NCBI GenBank assembly: GCA_037447655.1
Contig: JBBHKE010001135.1
Location: forward strand, 113,837 to 140,997
Direction of reading: 5' to 3'
Length of the DNA: 27,161 nucleotides
Origin: Zygnema cylindricum
Taxonomy: Eukaryota; Streptophyta; Zygnematophyceae; Zygnematales; Zygnemataceae
A program made the translations under genes and the position numbers. Below the pieces are notes generated by a model that saw nothing but the letters and a program-made list of their open reading frames with translations, made no database searches and had not been told where the DNA came from. Positions 1-9,293 of this stretch are shown piece after piece. Each line of letters opens with the position of its first letter. The first letter of the stretch is position 1.

Positions 1-198
1 CCCTATCAATATCTCTCCTCTTTTCCCTCCACCCCCCCCCCTCCCCCTATCAGCATCGGGAAACCGACTGATTATTTCCTACGTCCCCTCCCCCTCCCAT
101 TTTACCTCCTCCTCCCCCTCCCCCTCTTTCCCCCTCCCTTTCCCTCTCCCTCCCTCTCTCACTCCCTCTCCCACTCCCCCTCTCTCTCTCTCCTCTCC
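1..198. repeat. pyrimidine-rich (CCCTC/CTCTCC) low-complexity tract
   Basis: Almost entirely C and T on the plus strand, built from irregular CCCTCC, CCCCCTC and CTCTC words, with a short mixed-composition break near 48-75. No coding signal is visible. The same composition recurs at several other places in the window, on either strand. Confidence 0.9.
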
Positions 199-204
199 CT
201 TATG

Positions 205-430
205 TGTTTTAGGGTTTTTGAAGCTTTTCGGGGCTGTTTGGGGTTTTTTTGAATTTTTTGGGGATATGTTTTAGGGTTGTTTTTAGGGTTTTTCTAGGAT
301 TTTTTAGGGTTTTCATTTAGGGGTTTTTAGGGGATTTTAGAGTTTTTAAGGGTTTTGTCTTGGCTTTAGGTTAAGGATTTAAGGTTTTAGGTTTGGGGTT
401 TATCTTACGGATTCTAGGGTTTTAGGGTTC
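205..430 (+). repeat. degenerate plant telomere-like (TTTAGGG) block
   Basis: The block is made of G/T-rich words on the plus strand. TTTTAGGG and TTTAGGGG variants occur near 207-214, 269-276, 280-290, 303-310, 316-322, 325-332 and 412-428, separated by diverged TTTTGGGG-like spacers. Two more copies lie near 651-669. The plant telomere repeat is TTTAGGG, so this may be an eroded interstitial telomeric stretch or simple-sequence drift. The spacing is too irregular for a recent telomere insertion. Confidence 0.6.
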
Positions 431-894
431 TTTTTGTCGTGTAGTGTCATCCTCAGTTCGTTTCCTTGTTTCAGGGGATTTCAGAAATATGCCCAGAAAG
501 GGGAAGGGGTAAAAGGGGGGAGGGAGGAGGGGAGGGGGGGAGGGGGGAAATAGCCAAAGAAAAAAAGCAAAATCCCTCCACCTCCCTCCCGCTCCACTCA
601 AAACCCGAGAAAAAGGCAAAAAATATATAAAAGAGCACTTTGTCATTAGTGGTTTTAGGGTGGTTTAGGGGAACGGAAAAAATGCTATTTTATTTTCGAA
701 AATGTTGAGATAAATTTACATTCTATAAAAAAATAGAAAAATAATAATAATAATAAATATAATAATAAAAAGTTTTCCTTACAAATATTCGAGGGATTTT
801 AGTCCGGTGAAGGACTCAGGAATGGTTCCCTTGAAAGAACAAAGATTCAAATTTCTGTCCCAGGGGCCCATCCTCACATATTTAAGAAAAAAAA
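431..894. other. non-coding stretch with purine and (TAA)n tracts
   Basis: I see no gene here. It holds a G/A-rich run around 494-550, a (TAA)n-like run at about 735-772, and two TTTAGGG words near 651-669. Open frames in it follow composition and have no recognisable domain. Confidence 0.6.
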
Positions 895-1183
895 CCTCTC
901 TCTTTCTCCCACTCCCTCTCCCTTTCCCCCTCTCCCTCCCCCCCTCTCCCTTTCATTCACCCCCCTCTTTCCCTCGCACTGCCCCTTTCTCCCTCACCCT
1001 ATCCCTTCCCCCCCTAGATACAGATATCTGCTCTAAGGCCCCACACTCACATACTTATAAAAATCAATCTCGCTCATTTTCTCTCTCTCCCACTCTCTTC
1101 CTCTCACTTCCCGTTTCCTCTCTCCCTCTCTTTCTCCCACTTCCTCTACCACTTCCTTTTTCGCTCCCTCTCCCTCTCCCCTG
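895..1183. repeat. pyrimidine tract containing a diverged direct duplication
   Basis: C/T-rich runs follow two related lead-in sequences. One near 858-890 contains GGCCCATCCTCACATATTTA and the other near 1039-1065 contains GGCCCCACACTCACATACTT. Each is followed by a CTCTC/CCTCCC run. This looks like an old direct duplication of about 170-180 bp. The open frame across it encodes only Pro/Leu/Ser/Phe low complexity and is not treated as a gene. Confidence 0.5.
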
Positions 1184-1219
1184 TTAGAAGAATGAGTAGT
1201 CTTAGAAGAGTGAGTAGTC
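1184..1219. repeat. 18-bp tandem duplication
   Basis: TTAGAAGAATGAGTAGTC at 1184-1201 is followed directly by TTAGAAGAGTGAGTAGTC at 1202-1219, with one mismatch. It is a small slippage-type repeat at the edge of the pyrimidine tract. Confidence 0.85.
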
Positions 1220-1379
1220 TTTCATAGAAGTTATTTTTTTGAGCACTGTTTTAGAATACCGAAATTGAAAACTGCATAATCTAAGATCTCGGTATTCAAA
1301 ATTTTTGCAGTCTGTGCAATCTGTCCTAATATCAAGCATTTCAATATTTCAGTTTTTCTTCGTTTTGTTCCAATATATT

Positions 1380-1577
1380 AATCTATCTTCCTTTCTTCCT
1401 TTTTTCTTCCAATATTAATTTTTTCTTCACTTCTTCCTTTTTCTTCCGTCCTTCCTTTTTTCATCTTTCCTTCCTTTTTTCTTCCTTTCTTCCCTTTTTC
1501 TTCTTTTCTTCTTTTTGTCTTCCTTTCTTCCCTTTTTCTTCCTTTCTTCCTTTTTTCTCCCTTTCTTCCTTTTTATG
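1380..1577. repeat. TTTTTCTTCC-type pyrimidine microsatellite
   Basis: Irregular repeats of CTTCCTTTTTTCTTCCTTTC on the plus strand. The minus-strand open frame here encodes only Lys/Arg/Glu/Gly and is a composition artefact. From 1578 to 1836 I see no gene. That stretch includes an inverted motif TTGGCCGAAAGGTCAA at about 1656-1671 and could hold the eroded leader of the decayed copia element. Confidence 0.8.
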
Positions 1578-1836
1578 TGTATTCGATTTCTTTTTACGTG
1601 ACTTAGCACGATTAGAATCCGATCAAGATATATTTATAAATCTTCACTGAGGCTCTTGGCCGAAAGGTCAAGTGCCGCTTCAAGGTAGCAAAATCCCTCT
1701 AGTTCCCTAGAGGTCACTCTTGGGATACTTTTTGTCCACTATTCAGCTTATCTCTTCTTCATGTTTTGCAATTTGTTTATTCTTTTAATAAAAACATACC
1801 CTTTCTGTCCCTTTTCTCACCACAAAATTTGCTACC

Positions 1837-2660
1837 ATGGCTTCACCTCTAATAGGTTACTGGCCCGGCAACGCCAATACCGTTCCTAAAATCAATGGGA
1901 CAGATTTTTAAAGTTGGAAATATCAAACAGAGCATCTTTCTCTTCGTGAGAAACTTTGGTCAATCAATAGTGGTAGTGAACTTGAATCGACCAACGCTGC
2001 CGCCAAAACAGTCCGGCTCGCTAAGAATGAGGATGCCCACTCTCGCCTTGTCCTTGCTTTTGAGTCCTCCCAAATTGACATTATCCGTGATGCGGTTTCA
2101 GCTAAAACCGAGAGCGTGGTCACTATTGACCTCCGCATATGAGAATCACTTTTGGTCTAACAAGCTCTTCCTCAAGTGGCAAGTTAATACTTATCGAAAG
2201 CTGCCTACTACTTATCGAAAGCTGCTTACGGATTCTATTCAAACCTATGTCCAGCATCTCAAATGGTTGGCCGACCCACTGAAAAGTAGCAATTCACCAA
2301 TTTATAATAACGATCTTATTTCGGCTAACTTTGGAGGTTTACTAGATCACTATTCATCTCTCATTTCCTCCTTTAATAACTCTTCAATTTCTCAAAATTT
2401 TCTGACCTTAACAGCTCGACTGGTTCATGAGGAAATCAAACAGGCATTTCAAACTGAAACCGAATCGAGAGACACTGTGGCCACCTTTTCACCCAATCCC
2501 AGGCTGCCAAAATCTTCCTCTACCACCTGTCGATTTTGTCAAGCGTGAAATCACATTTTGATGTGTGTCCGGCACTCAAACGCATATATAACCACAAGGT
2601 GAACCCATCTCCACGAATGGACGAGGTCATTTAGAGGGTGTGGATCATACCATGGGCAAA
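1837..2660 (+). pseudogene. decayed copia gag (broken by stops and frameshifts)
   Basis: Translation from ATG 1837 gives the usual copia gag start, with KINGTDF near residues 18-24, a stop (TAA 1909-1911), then SWKYQTEHLSLREKLW. The frame is lost near 2140, where TGA and TAA follow in the first frame. The gag core continues in another frame (1895-2548), with YVQHLKWLADPL and DLISANFGGLLDHYSSLISS, close to the familiar gag helices. A CCHC zinc knuckle begins CRFCQA near 2527, is hit by TGA at 2546-2548, and its second half (HFDVCPALK) lies in a third frame. Gag would form the element's nucleocapsid particle. This copy cannot encode it intact. Confidence 0.75.
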
Positions 2661-3279
2661 ATTTTATTGGGTGAAAGTACCTTTTCCCTTAGAAATACGA
2701 AGTTCTCCTGGCCAATCCTTTCTAACCATCCCAACCCTATCCGTACGATCACACTCACCAAGCGGATCACTCCACTCCACACTTCTAGATACGTTCAAAC
2801 TTACCCATCATCTCCATGTGAACACCCGAAAGAACACTCTTTCATCCAGCGGTGGAAATCGCTTATCCGTTGCCCTCCATGACTTAATCCGATTATCGTT
2901 TCGTATTGTCCTCCATAATATCACCTACATCAACTGTCGTTGGATCCTTTTGGATAGTTGACTTTGGCACATCTCACCACTTATCATCTCGCGGAGATTT
3001 GTTCTCTTCTATGTCCCCACTCTGTCCACCAATGCCATAATGCCTATACTACTTGGCTACAACAGTACTCTCACAACCATCTATATTAGTTGTAATGTCA
3101 ATCCTTGTAATTCCCACCATGAAACTAACATCAATCTCTCCTTTTTCGTCCAATCGTGTTTTCTTTCTATCTCTAAAAAAAAAAAATCAATCAGATTTGG
3201 CATAAAAAAAGGCAAAATCTACATCCTGTCATCTTTGTCGCCCATTTAATCGGCCAATGTGGCCATCACTTCCCCAAAT
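2640..3279 (+). pseudogene. decayed copia linker and aspartic protease remnant
   Basis: At 2951 the plus strand reads WIVDFGTSHHLSS, clearly the copia protease motif (usual form WIxDSGASHH). The Ser of the D-S/T-G triad has become Phe. Downstream, in a shifted frame (3040-3249), NAIMPILLGYNSTLTT and KGKIYILSSL resemble the region after the protease and the start of the GAG-pre-integrase domain. The stretch runs to the ATCAC duplication at 3280 where the nested element begins. The part between 2640 and 2950 has open frames without a recognisable motif. Confidence 0.65.
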
Positions 3280-3284
3280 ATCAC
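3280..3284. repeat. target-site duplication, left (ATCAC)
   Basis: ATCAC directly precedes the TG of the left LTR and is repeated exactly at 7424-7428 after the CA of the right LTR. Five-base duplications are normal for LTR retrotransposon integration. Confidence 0.95.
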
Positions 3285-4353
3285 TGAAATTCTATGGGCT
3301 CCATTGCCCACAGAATTCGCAGATCCAAAAGAAGCTAATCTAGATAGTGCCGACTCCAAGTTGATATAAACCCAAATAAATGATCCCTTGACAATAAGAA
3401 CCCCAATATACCTTCACCCCTGTGACAAGAAGACCTTCTGTGTGCTCAGTTCCACCACAAAATGCAAAGCTTCAATATGTGTTTTGGACAATATTCCCCA
3501 CTTTGACTTTCCCACTGAATAAGTGCCACCCTGGCACGCAAAGACTCTGACCGATTACACCCTTGTGTAGCTTGGACTCCCCTGAGTCCGCAACAAAAAG
3601 AATCACTGAATTTGCTCACCCGAGCATTTAGTTATGGCTGGTCAAAGATGACCTTTTATAGTTACAAGCTCTCTTAGAGAGAGGTACCTAAATATCACTA
3701 AGTCTTGGTCTGCCTACTCACGACTACCTACTACTAAACCCTAGTCCAATAGGAACACTATAAAGTACAAGAAGGTACAATGGGCGATGTACTTATTGTA
3801 CGTCCATTGTACGACAAGGTCTACAAGGTGACACCTGTCAAATCGGAAGCCATGGTTCCTCCTCCCATCTTCTCCGGTATCAAATAATGTGGCGCCACGT
3901 GGCACCGCGTGACGCTATCTCCGTATGCCGCCAAAAGCTCACTTCGCGTGGCGGCTATAATGCCGGCCGTACGATCAAAACATATTTTACACGGTTCAGA
4001 TTCGCGTACATGCAGAAATTGCTCCTTTTGGTTAGTCTGCTGTTAATTAGCTGTGGCGTTAATATTTATATATTTATGAAACCCGTCACGTGTACTTTTT
4101 CGGTAACGCCTTATTGGATAAGGCTTACGTCTACAAAGCGAACCACAGACCCTGGTTCAAATCCGGTTAATAGCAACATTTTGGCCACCTATCAGTTTTC
4201 CTGCCTGTTTTTGCCTGTTTCTTCTTTTTGACTATGGGGCAGCCATGGCTATCTCTGTCTTCCAGTGACTACGACAAGTATGGATGACTTAGACAAGACC
4301 ATCTGACAAACACATAGAATAAATTCAGACCTAGAAAATACTCAAATTTAACA
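3285..4353 (-). repeat. 3' LTR of the gag-only element
   Basis: On the plus strand it starts TGAAATTCTATGGG and ends AAATTTAACA. In element orientation it therefore begins TGTTAAATTT and ends GAATTTCA. It matches 6357-7423 over its whole length. A TATA-type box CTATAAAAGG lies on the minus strand at 3652-3661. A 114-codon open frame on the opposite strand is present in both LTRs, but three of the four differences inside it change the amino acid. Confidence 0.93.
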
Positions 4354-4366
4354 CTCCCCTTATTTT
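4354..4366 (-). other. polypurine tract of the gag-only element
   Basis: The minus strand reads AAATAAGGGGAG just before the LTR start TGTTAAATTT. This is the expected position and composition for priming plus-strand DNA synthesis. The gag frame ends (TAG 4367-4369) right at its edge. Confidence 0.7.
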
Positions 4367-6352
4367 CTATTCTTCTATTGCGCCAACTCCCACTAAATAA
4401 AAACAACAAAAACAAAATCCCTTTTTTTTTTTTTTTTTTCTCGTTCTTTTCCTATAATTAAACTTTAAGAATATACCCTCATATTTTAAAAGGTCTATTA
4501 GATGAGCTGAAATTAACATTCCATCTTGCTGATCACACATTTTATTTAGCATCTCACTTTTTATAAATCCGAGCAAAGATTTTATCCACCTCATCACTTT
4601 TCCATCCACACAAAATCCGATTTCCCTCTTGCAATTCAAACAACCAGCCACATCCTCAATCTGCAACACACACCCTAATGCTAACCCTTTTACAGGCGCA
4701 CCTTCATAGATGGCATCACTCCCATTAGTGATGTCAAGTGCATTACCCCCCAAATTTTTCGAAAAAACAAGTATCCCCGCTAAGTTCCTCATAAGATCTA
4801 CGTCTTCCGTACTCATATTTTTATCCTTGATACTCATCCCATTTTTTGAACTTTCCTCACTCTCTCCCCTGGAATTCTTTCGGCTATCACTTTCTATTTT
4901 TATTCCCAATAAAAATTTCTCCTCCCCTAAACCTTTCATTAAATATTCCTCTTCTCCCCTATCTTTAAAAACCCCCTCTAGATTTACTTCTCCCCTTTCC
5001 TCGAAATCCGTTGAAGTCTCCCTTTGCGACCAGTTTTCTGTTTCCAAAATATCTATAAAATTATCCTCATTATTTTTACTTTTCCCTTTTTCAATTATAG
5101 ATTCTAGATTTGACTTTCTAATTTCTAAGTTATACTTTTTACACTCCTTGACATCCTCATCATTTCTAACTCCCTCAAGTACCTCCCTTCCCTTTACTTC
5201 CCTTATACCTCCAAAAGCACATCGTTGATTTCGTGTAATTTCTGTGTACTTCTCTCTCTTCTCCATTTTACCGATGTGAAGAAGCTCCAAAATTTCTTCA
5301 TCCTCTTTCTCCTCTTCCCCTTCTTCCTCCTCTTTCACATTCCAACTTCGAAGTTCTTCCAAACAAGGACACTCCTCTATATAGTGACCCGGTTCTCTAC
5401 AAAAGAAGCAAACACCCTTTTTCAAAGCTCCCCTTTCTTTTCCTCTCCCTCTCTTTCCACCAAAGTTCCGATAAGGTTTGCCTTCGTCTTTCTTCCTCTC
5501 ATCACGCTTCCGCTCGTCATCGCCGTTCCTCTCATCACGCTTCCGCCAATCACCACCAGCTGTAAATGCAGTTACCCTCTCACTTCCCCTACGAAGCTCC
5601 AAAGTGCTTTCCCTCACAAGAATTATCCCCATGGTAAAGCTCCAAGTCCATGAAGAGCCATCCATTGCCTGCATACGATTAATGATGTTTTCGTACTCAT
5701 CTGGGAGTTTCATGAGTAGTGTATTGATCTTTCTCTCCTCAGATTCTACATACCCCGCACTAGCAAGCTCAACATATAACGCAGCAATATCATTGCAAAA
5801 CTCTATAATGTTACCGCCTTTATAAACATAGGCCTCTATTTCCTGTTATACTAACTGCTGCCTCTGAATAGTCTCACTCTTATAAATCTGCCTTAGTGTT
5901 TTCCATATTTCCGAAGACTTGGTAAGACTTAAATGAGTGATAGCTATGGACTTAGACACATATCTAAGTATAAGATGTTTTGCTATAGTGTTTTTATACT
6001 CCCAAATTTTACTATCATTTTCTTGAGTTATACTTATAACCCCTCTAAGTGAAGATGTGGCGGAGAGCATAGCTCCCCTCACCATAAGTGTCCCTTTATC
6101 CTTCTCCCCTTTTCCCCCTTCCATCACAATATTTTTCCCTTCACCTTTCGTTGCATTTGAACTCCGGTTGATATTCTGGACAGCCTCAGATGGTTCTCCA
6201 CAGTAAGCTCCTCCAAAGCCAGGTGGCGGACATCTCACTTGTCCCAAAACAATTCCCCATAAGTGCTTCTCGAAAAGCAATCCCTCCATAATAAACTCCC
6301 AATAAGTGAAGTCTGTTCCATCGAACATAGGCACCCTAGATGGTGGGCCCAT
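4367..6352 (-). pseudogene. copia-type gag with long charged C-terminal extension, one internal stop
   Basis: The frame is 661 codons from ATG 6352-6350. An in-frame ATG at 6400 would start inside the LTR. Residues about 5-40 contain VPMFDGTDFTYWEFIMEGLL, a gag start. A single TAA at 5848-5846 (codon 169) breaks the core, and the same frame then resumes with QEIEAYVYKGGNIIEF and LLMKLPDEYENII, the usual gag helices. The CCHC knuckle CFFCREPGHYIEEC lies at codons 315-328, after a Lys/Arg/Asp/Glu-rich stretch (about 240-310). Beyond it, about 333 residues follow where protease and pol would be expected. They are rich in Glu, Lys and Asn, include an acidic run near 340-365 and end with a poly-Lys stretch and GAIEE. 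I recognise no enzyme in them. Apart from the stop the frame is open throughout. Confidence 0.82.
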
Positions 6353-6356
6353 AACT

Positions 6357-7423
6357 TGAAATTCTATGGGCTCCATTGCCCACAGAATTCGCAGATCCAA
6401 AAGAAGCTAATCTAGATAGTGCCGACTCCAAGTTGATATAAACCCAAAAAAATGATCCCTTGACAATAAAAACCCCAATATACCTTCACCCCTGTGAAGA
6501 GAAGACCTTCTGTGTGCTCAGTTCCACCACAAAATGCATAGCTTCAATATGTGTTTGGACAATATCCCCACTTTGACTTTCCCACTGAATAAGTGCCACC
6601 CTGGCACGCAAAGACTCTGACCGACTACACCCTTGTGAAGCTTGGACTCCCCTGAGTCCGCAACAAAAAGAATCACTGAATTTGCTCACCCGAGCATTTA
6701 GTTATGGCTGGTCAAAGATGACCTTTTATAGTTACAAGCTCTCTTAGAGAGAGGTACCTAAATATCACTAAGTCTTGGTCTGCCTACTCACGACTACCTA
6801 CTACTAAACCCTAGTCCAATAGGAACACTATAAAGTACAAGAAGGTACAATGGGCGATGTACTTATTGTACGTCCATTGTACGACAAGGTCTACAAGGTG
6901 ACACCTGTCAAATCGGAAGCCATGGTTCCTCCTCCCATCTTCTCCGGTATCAAATAATGTGGCGCCACGTGGCACCGCGTGACGCTATCTCCGTATGCCG
7001 CCAAAAGCTCACTTCGCGTGGCGGCTATAATGCCGGCCGTACGATCAAAACATATTTTACACGGTTCAGATTCGCGTACATGCAGAAATTGCTCCTTTTG
7101 GTTAGTCTGCTGTTAATTAGCTGTGGCGTTAATATTTATATATTTATGAAACCCGTCACGTGTACTGTTTCGGTAACGCGTTATTGGATAAAGCTTACGT
7201 CTACAAAGCGAACCACAGACCCTGGTTCAAATCCGGTTAATAGCAACATTTTGGCCACCTATCAGTTTTCCTGCCTATTTTTGCCTGTTTCTTCTTTTTG
7301 ACTATGGGGCAGCCATGGCTATCTCTGTCTTCCAGTGACTACGACAAGTATGGATGACTTAGACAAGACCATCTGACAAACACATAGAATAAATTCAGAC
7401 CTAGAAAATACTCAAATTTAACA
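6357..7423 (-). repeat. 5' LTR of the gag-only element
   Basis: This is the upstream LTR in element orientation and matches 3285-4353. The gag start lies just inside it, so the leader from the likely TATA box is about 340 bases. The sequence following the LTR on the minus strand (AGTTATGGGCCCACC) does not look like the usual initiator-Met primer site, and I could not assign a priming tRNA. Confidence 0.93.
6722..6731 (-). promoter_or_regulatory. TATA box in the 5' LTR of the gag-only element
   Basis: The minus strand reads CTATAAAAGG, a textbook TATA box. It lies upstream of the gag ATG at 6352 and is repeated in the other LTR at 3652-3661. The related LTR piece at 23.7 kb keeps a close form (ACTATAAAGG). 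Transcription would be expected to begin roughly 25-35 bases downstream, near 6690-6700. Confidence 0.6.
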
Positions 7424-7428
7424 ATCAC
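7424..7428. repeat. target-site duplication, right (ATCAC)
   Basis: ATCAC immediately follows the right LTR and is identical to 3280-3284. The copia remnant resumes after it. Confidence 0.95.
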
Positions 7429-8383
7429 CATCTCCAAGTGACACCTTCGATATGGCCACCTATCCGGCTACAGCCTACATGAACAAACAAAAAGCCTTAT
7501 AGCGGGACTATAATCTTTGGTCAACCAAAAACATCCATTTTGTTCCGGCTACGTCAAAGGAAAGTTCCCTCGACCGTCGTCCTCAAGTGGGTCCAAACGG
7601 AAAGGACCACTTAAACTAATCCACTCTGACCTATGTGGATTGATGCCTACTCAAGCCATATTGTCTCATAAAACTTCGTCACATATATTGAGGATGCAAC
7701 CAATTACCGTCACATCTACTTGATTTGCCAAAAATGTAACACTTTTGCTACATTCAAAAAATATAACACAAAAGTTGAAAACATCCACAATTCTCGAATT
7801 AAAGTTTTACGAAGGGACAACATAAAACAATTTTGTTCCACCGAATTCTCCTCGATTCTCTCCATTCACGAAATGAACCACCAAAAGACAACGGCTAATA
7901 TACCACAAAAAAATAATGTCGCCAAACGGCACAACCATACCGTCATCAACATGGCACCTTCTATGGTGTACTTTGTCGGCCTCCAAAACATTTTTTTGGA
8001 AAAAATCTATTACAACAGCCAACAATTTACAAAATCTTTGTCCAACTTTAAGCCTCTCGAGCCTTACACGGAGATATGTAGTCTAACGAAACTTGGATAT
8101 TTAGTCGACTATTCCACCAAAATCTAAAGCATACTTGATATGGCTCGTTGAGAACGCCAAGTAACACTTAGCCACGACATCAAATTTGACGAAACCCATC
8201 TCCTCAACAAACGGTCTTACTCTTACCCTCTTTCCCCTCCCTCTCCAACCCACATCTCCCCTCATCCATCAAATCCTATCTCTATCCCCCAAACATCTCC
8301 CTATTTCTTCAGCCCCTCTCTGTACTCTCACCATTTTTTCTTCTTCCCTTGTCCAAAGCACCCGTACGTTTTCCCTTTTGTAA
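7429..8383 (+). pseudogene. decayed copia GAG-pre-integrase and integrase
   Basis: The right half of the old copia element. Near 7453-7500 a shifted frame gives MATYPATAYMNK, the tail of the HHCC domain, then KGKFPRPSSSSGSKRK and LKLIHSDLCGLM, with the first catalytic Asp still present. From 7720, IKVLRRDNIKQFCSTEF keeps the second Asp. In NNVAKRHN the position of the catalytic Glu is Lys (AAA), so the active site is lost. The integrase C-terminal region follows in another frame (TLSHDIKFDETHLLNK near 8165-8210), then a proline/serine-rich stretch to 8383. Stops and at least two frame changes make it a clear pseudogene. Confidence 0.78.
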
Positions 8384-8406
8384 AAGTGGGTGAAACAACA
8401 CTACAC

Positions 8407-8816
8407 TGCAAAACATAATGATTTTATGAACCACTCGTAGCAACACTAAGGTCACACGGCATTCACAAGGAACAGCTCAAGAGTTATTTTAATTCGGAAG
8501 AAGATAATACAAAGTTTTGTAAAGAGTGAACTCATTGAAAAAGGTTTGTTTTTTTTCCTTACGTCTACAGTTATTTAAACTATCTAGCTGTTAGACAACT
8601 CAGCACTACAACTGTACCATTATGTACACGTGGCAAACCTCGGCCTGTTGTGTCCTAACCACATGACCACAGTAGGTTCAAGAAACACTACATCTATCAC
8701 ATTCTGGTGCGTTGTAATGCTGCCATGCTACGCTAGTCCGACATCGCAGCTGCGCTAATTTGACATAGCAGTTGCGTTGTCGAACACCGCTACTAAGTCC
8801 TTGTAACCCTGTTACA
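8407..8816 (-). repeat. candidate LTR of a minus-strand retroelement
   Basis: A 410-bp stretch, TG...CA on either strand, starts TGTAACAGGG on the minus strand. It is preceded on that strand by a purine-rich AGTGGGAGACAA, the arrangement of polypurine tract and 3' LTR. A TATA-like TTTAAATAAC lies in its middle (about 8572-8582). No second copy was found in the window and no target duplication can be checked, so it is an inference from boundary signals. It begins just where the decayed copia integrase is lost. Confidence 0.4.
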
Positions 8817-9115
8817 TTGTCTCCCACTAAGAATTAAACGTCTCGCTGAATTCAAGTACTCTAAGGGAACTCGAGTTGTCGGTGTATTTCGAAGGTCCCG
8901 CAGCGAATCTCTTGGAACTCTTGGTGGAGTGAGTCCGTCCGTCGGAGGAGCTACTGGTGGCTGTCTTTTAGCCCATCAAACTGCTCTTAGAGGTCTTCAT
9001 ACTTTGCCTCCAGGAGTCCAATGTGATGAACGCCACCTGCCAACCGTGGCCAAGTGATTCGCCATCTTAGATCTTTATTCGCCGAGTGATCCGCCATTTT
9101 AGATCTATATTCCCC
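8817..9115 (-). pseudogene. minus-strand coding remnant next to the candidate LTR
   Basis: The minus strand reads MADHSANKDLRWR from 9098, then GLLEAKYEDL, stop, EQFDGLKDSHQ, stop, and SLHQEFQEIR, ending LVGD at the candidate polypurine tract. The helical, coiled-coil-like character and the MADHSANK start recall Ty3-type gag N-termini, but the match is weak and several stops interrupt it. A gag start directly beside a polypurine tract would be odd unless the element is internally deleted. Assignment is tentative. Confidence 0.3.
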
Positions 9116-9148
9116 CCTTCTAGGACATTCTCTGGTGCTACTCGTTAT

Positions 9149-9293
9149 GGTTGGGAAGATCCAGTTCTGGTTCTACCAGTGCCAGACTGTGGGGAGCCAA
9201 GGATGTTCCTTCCTCTTCGCGGTTGGGGAAGATCCAGTTCTGGTCCTACCAGTGCCAGATTGTGGGGAGCCACGGATGCTGCTTCCTCCTCTT
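9149..9293. repeat. 72/73-bp direct repeat
   Basis: Two adjacent units start GGTTGGGAAGATCCAG at 9149 and GGTTGGGGAAGATCCAG at 9221. The second has one extra G. They share CAGTTCTGGT, CTACCAGTGCCAGA and TGTGGGGAGCCA. On the minus strand they encode related peptides (PHNLALVGPELDLPQP and PHSLALVEPELDLPNH) in frames one base apart, so the duplicated segment was probably coding on the minus strand before the single-base change. Confidence 0.7.

Larger units (their letters stand above)
3285..7423 (-). mobile_element. gag-only (TR-GAG type) non-autonomous LTR retrotransposon
   Basis: The element is 4139 bp long, flanked by a perfect 5-bp duplication. It has two LTRs of 1069 and 1067 bp that begin TG and end CA, at roughly 98.8% identity by eye (about 11 substitutions and 2 one-base gaps). 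Its 2003-bp interior holds one minus-strand gag frame with a copia-like gag core and one CCHC knuckle. No protease, integrase, RT or RNase H sequence is present. A purine tract on the minus strand at the inner edge of the left LTR confirms the orientation. Known TR-GAG elements share this layout and depend on partners for copying. It is inserted in reverse orientation into an older copia element. Confidence 0.88.
1837..8383 (+). mobile_element. decayed Ty1/copia element split by a nested insertion
   Basis: Gag and protease remnants (1837-3279) and integrase remnants (7429-8383) lie on the plus strand in the correct copia order. They are interrupted exactly by the element at 3285-7423, whose ATCAC target duplication joins the two halves. 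Reverse transcriptase and RNase H are not seen on either side, and no LTR could be recognised. The frame changes several times and has stops, so the copy is old. The boundaries given are those of the recognisable coding remnants, not of the whole element. Confidence 0.75.

Noticed and set aside
807-1187. 126-codon plus-strand frame
   Set aside because: Low-complexity translation of a pyrimidine tract, with no motif.
4088-4170. tRNA-like look: GGTTCAAATCC (box B-like) with an upstream 5-bp stem around ATTGGAT
   Set aside because: The spacing between the stems is too long, no acceptor stem or proper box A is present, and the right LTR copy breaks the stem.
3887-4231. 114-codon plus-strand frame in the left LTR (repeated at 6957-7301) with a hydrophobic segment
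   Set aside because: It lies antisense to gag inside the LTR. Three of the four differences between the copies change the amino acid, and no domain is recognisable.
5225-5825. Plus-strand frames of 142 and 115 codons opposite gag
   Set aside because: Shadows of the minus-strand gag frame, which has the zinc knuckle and gag helices.
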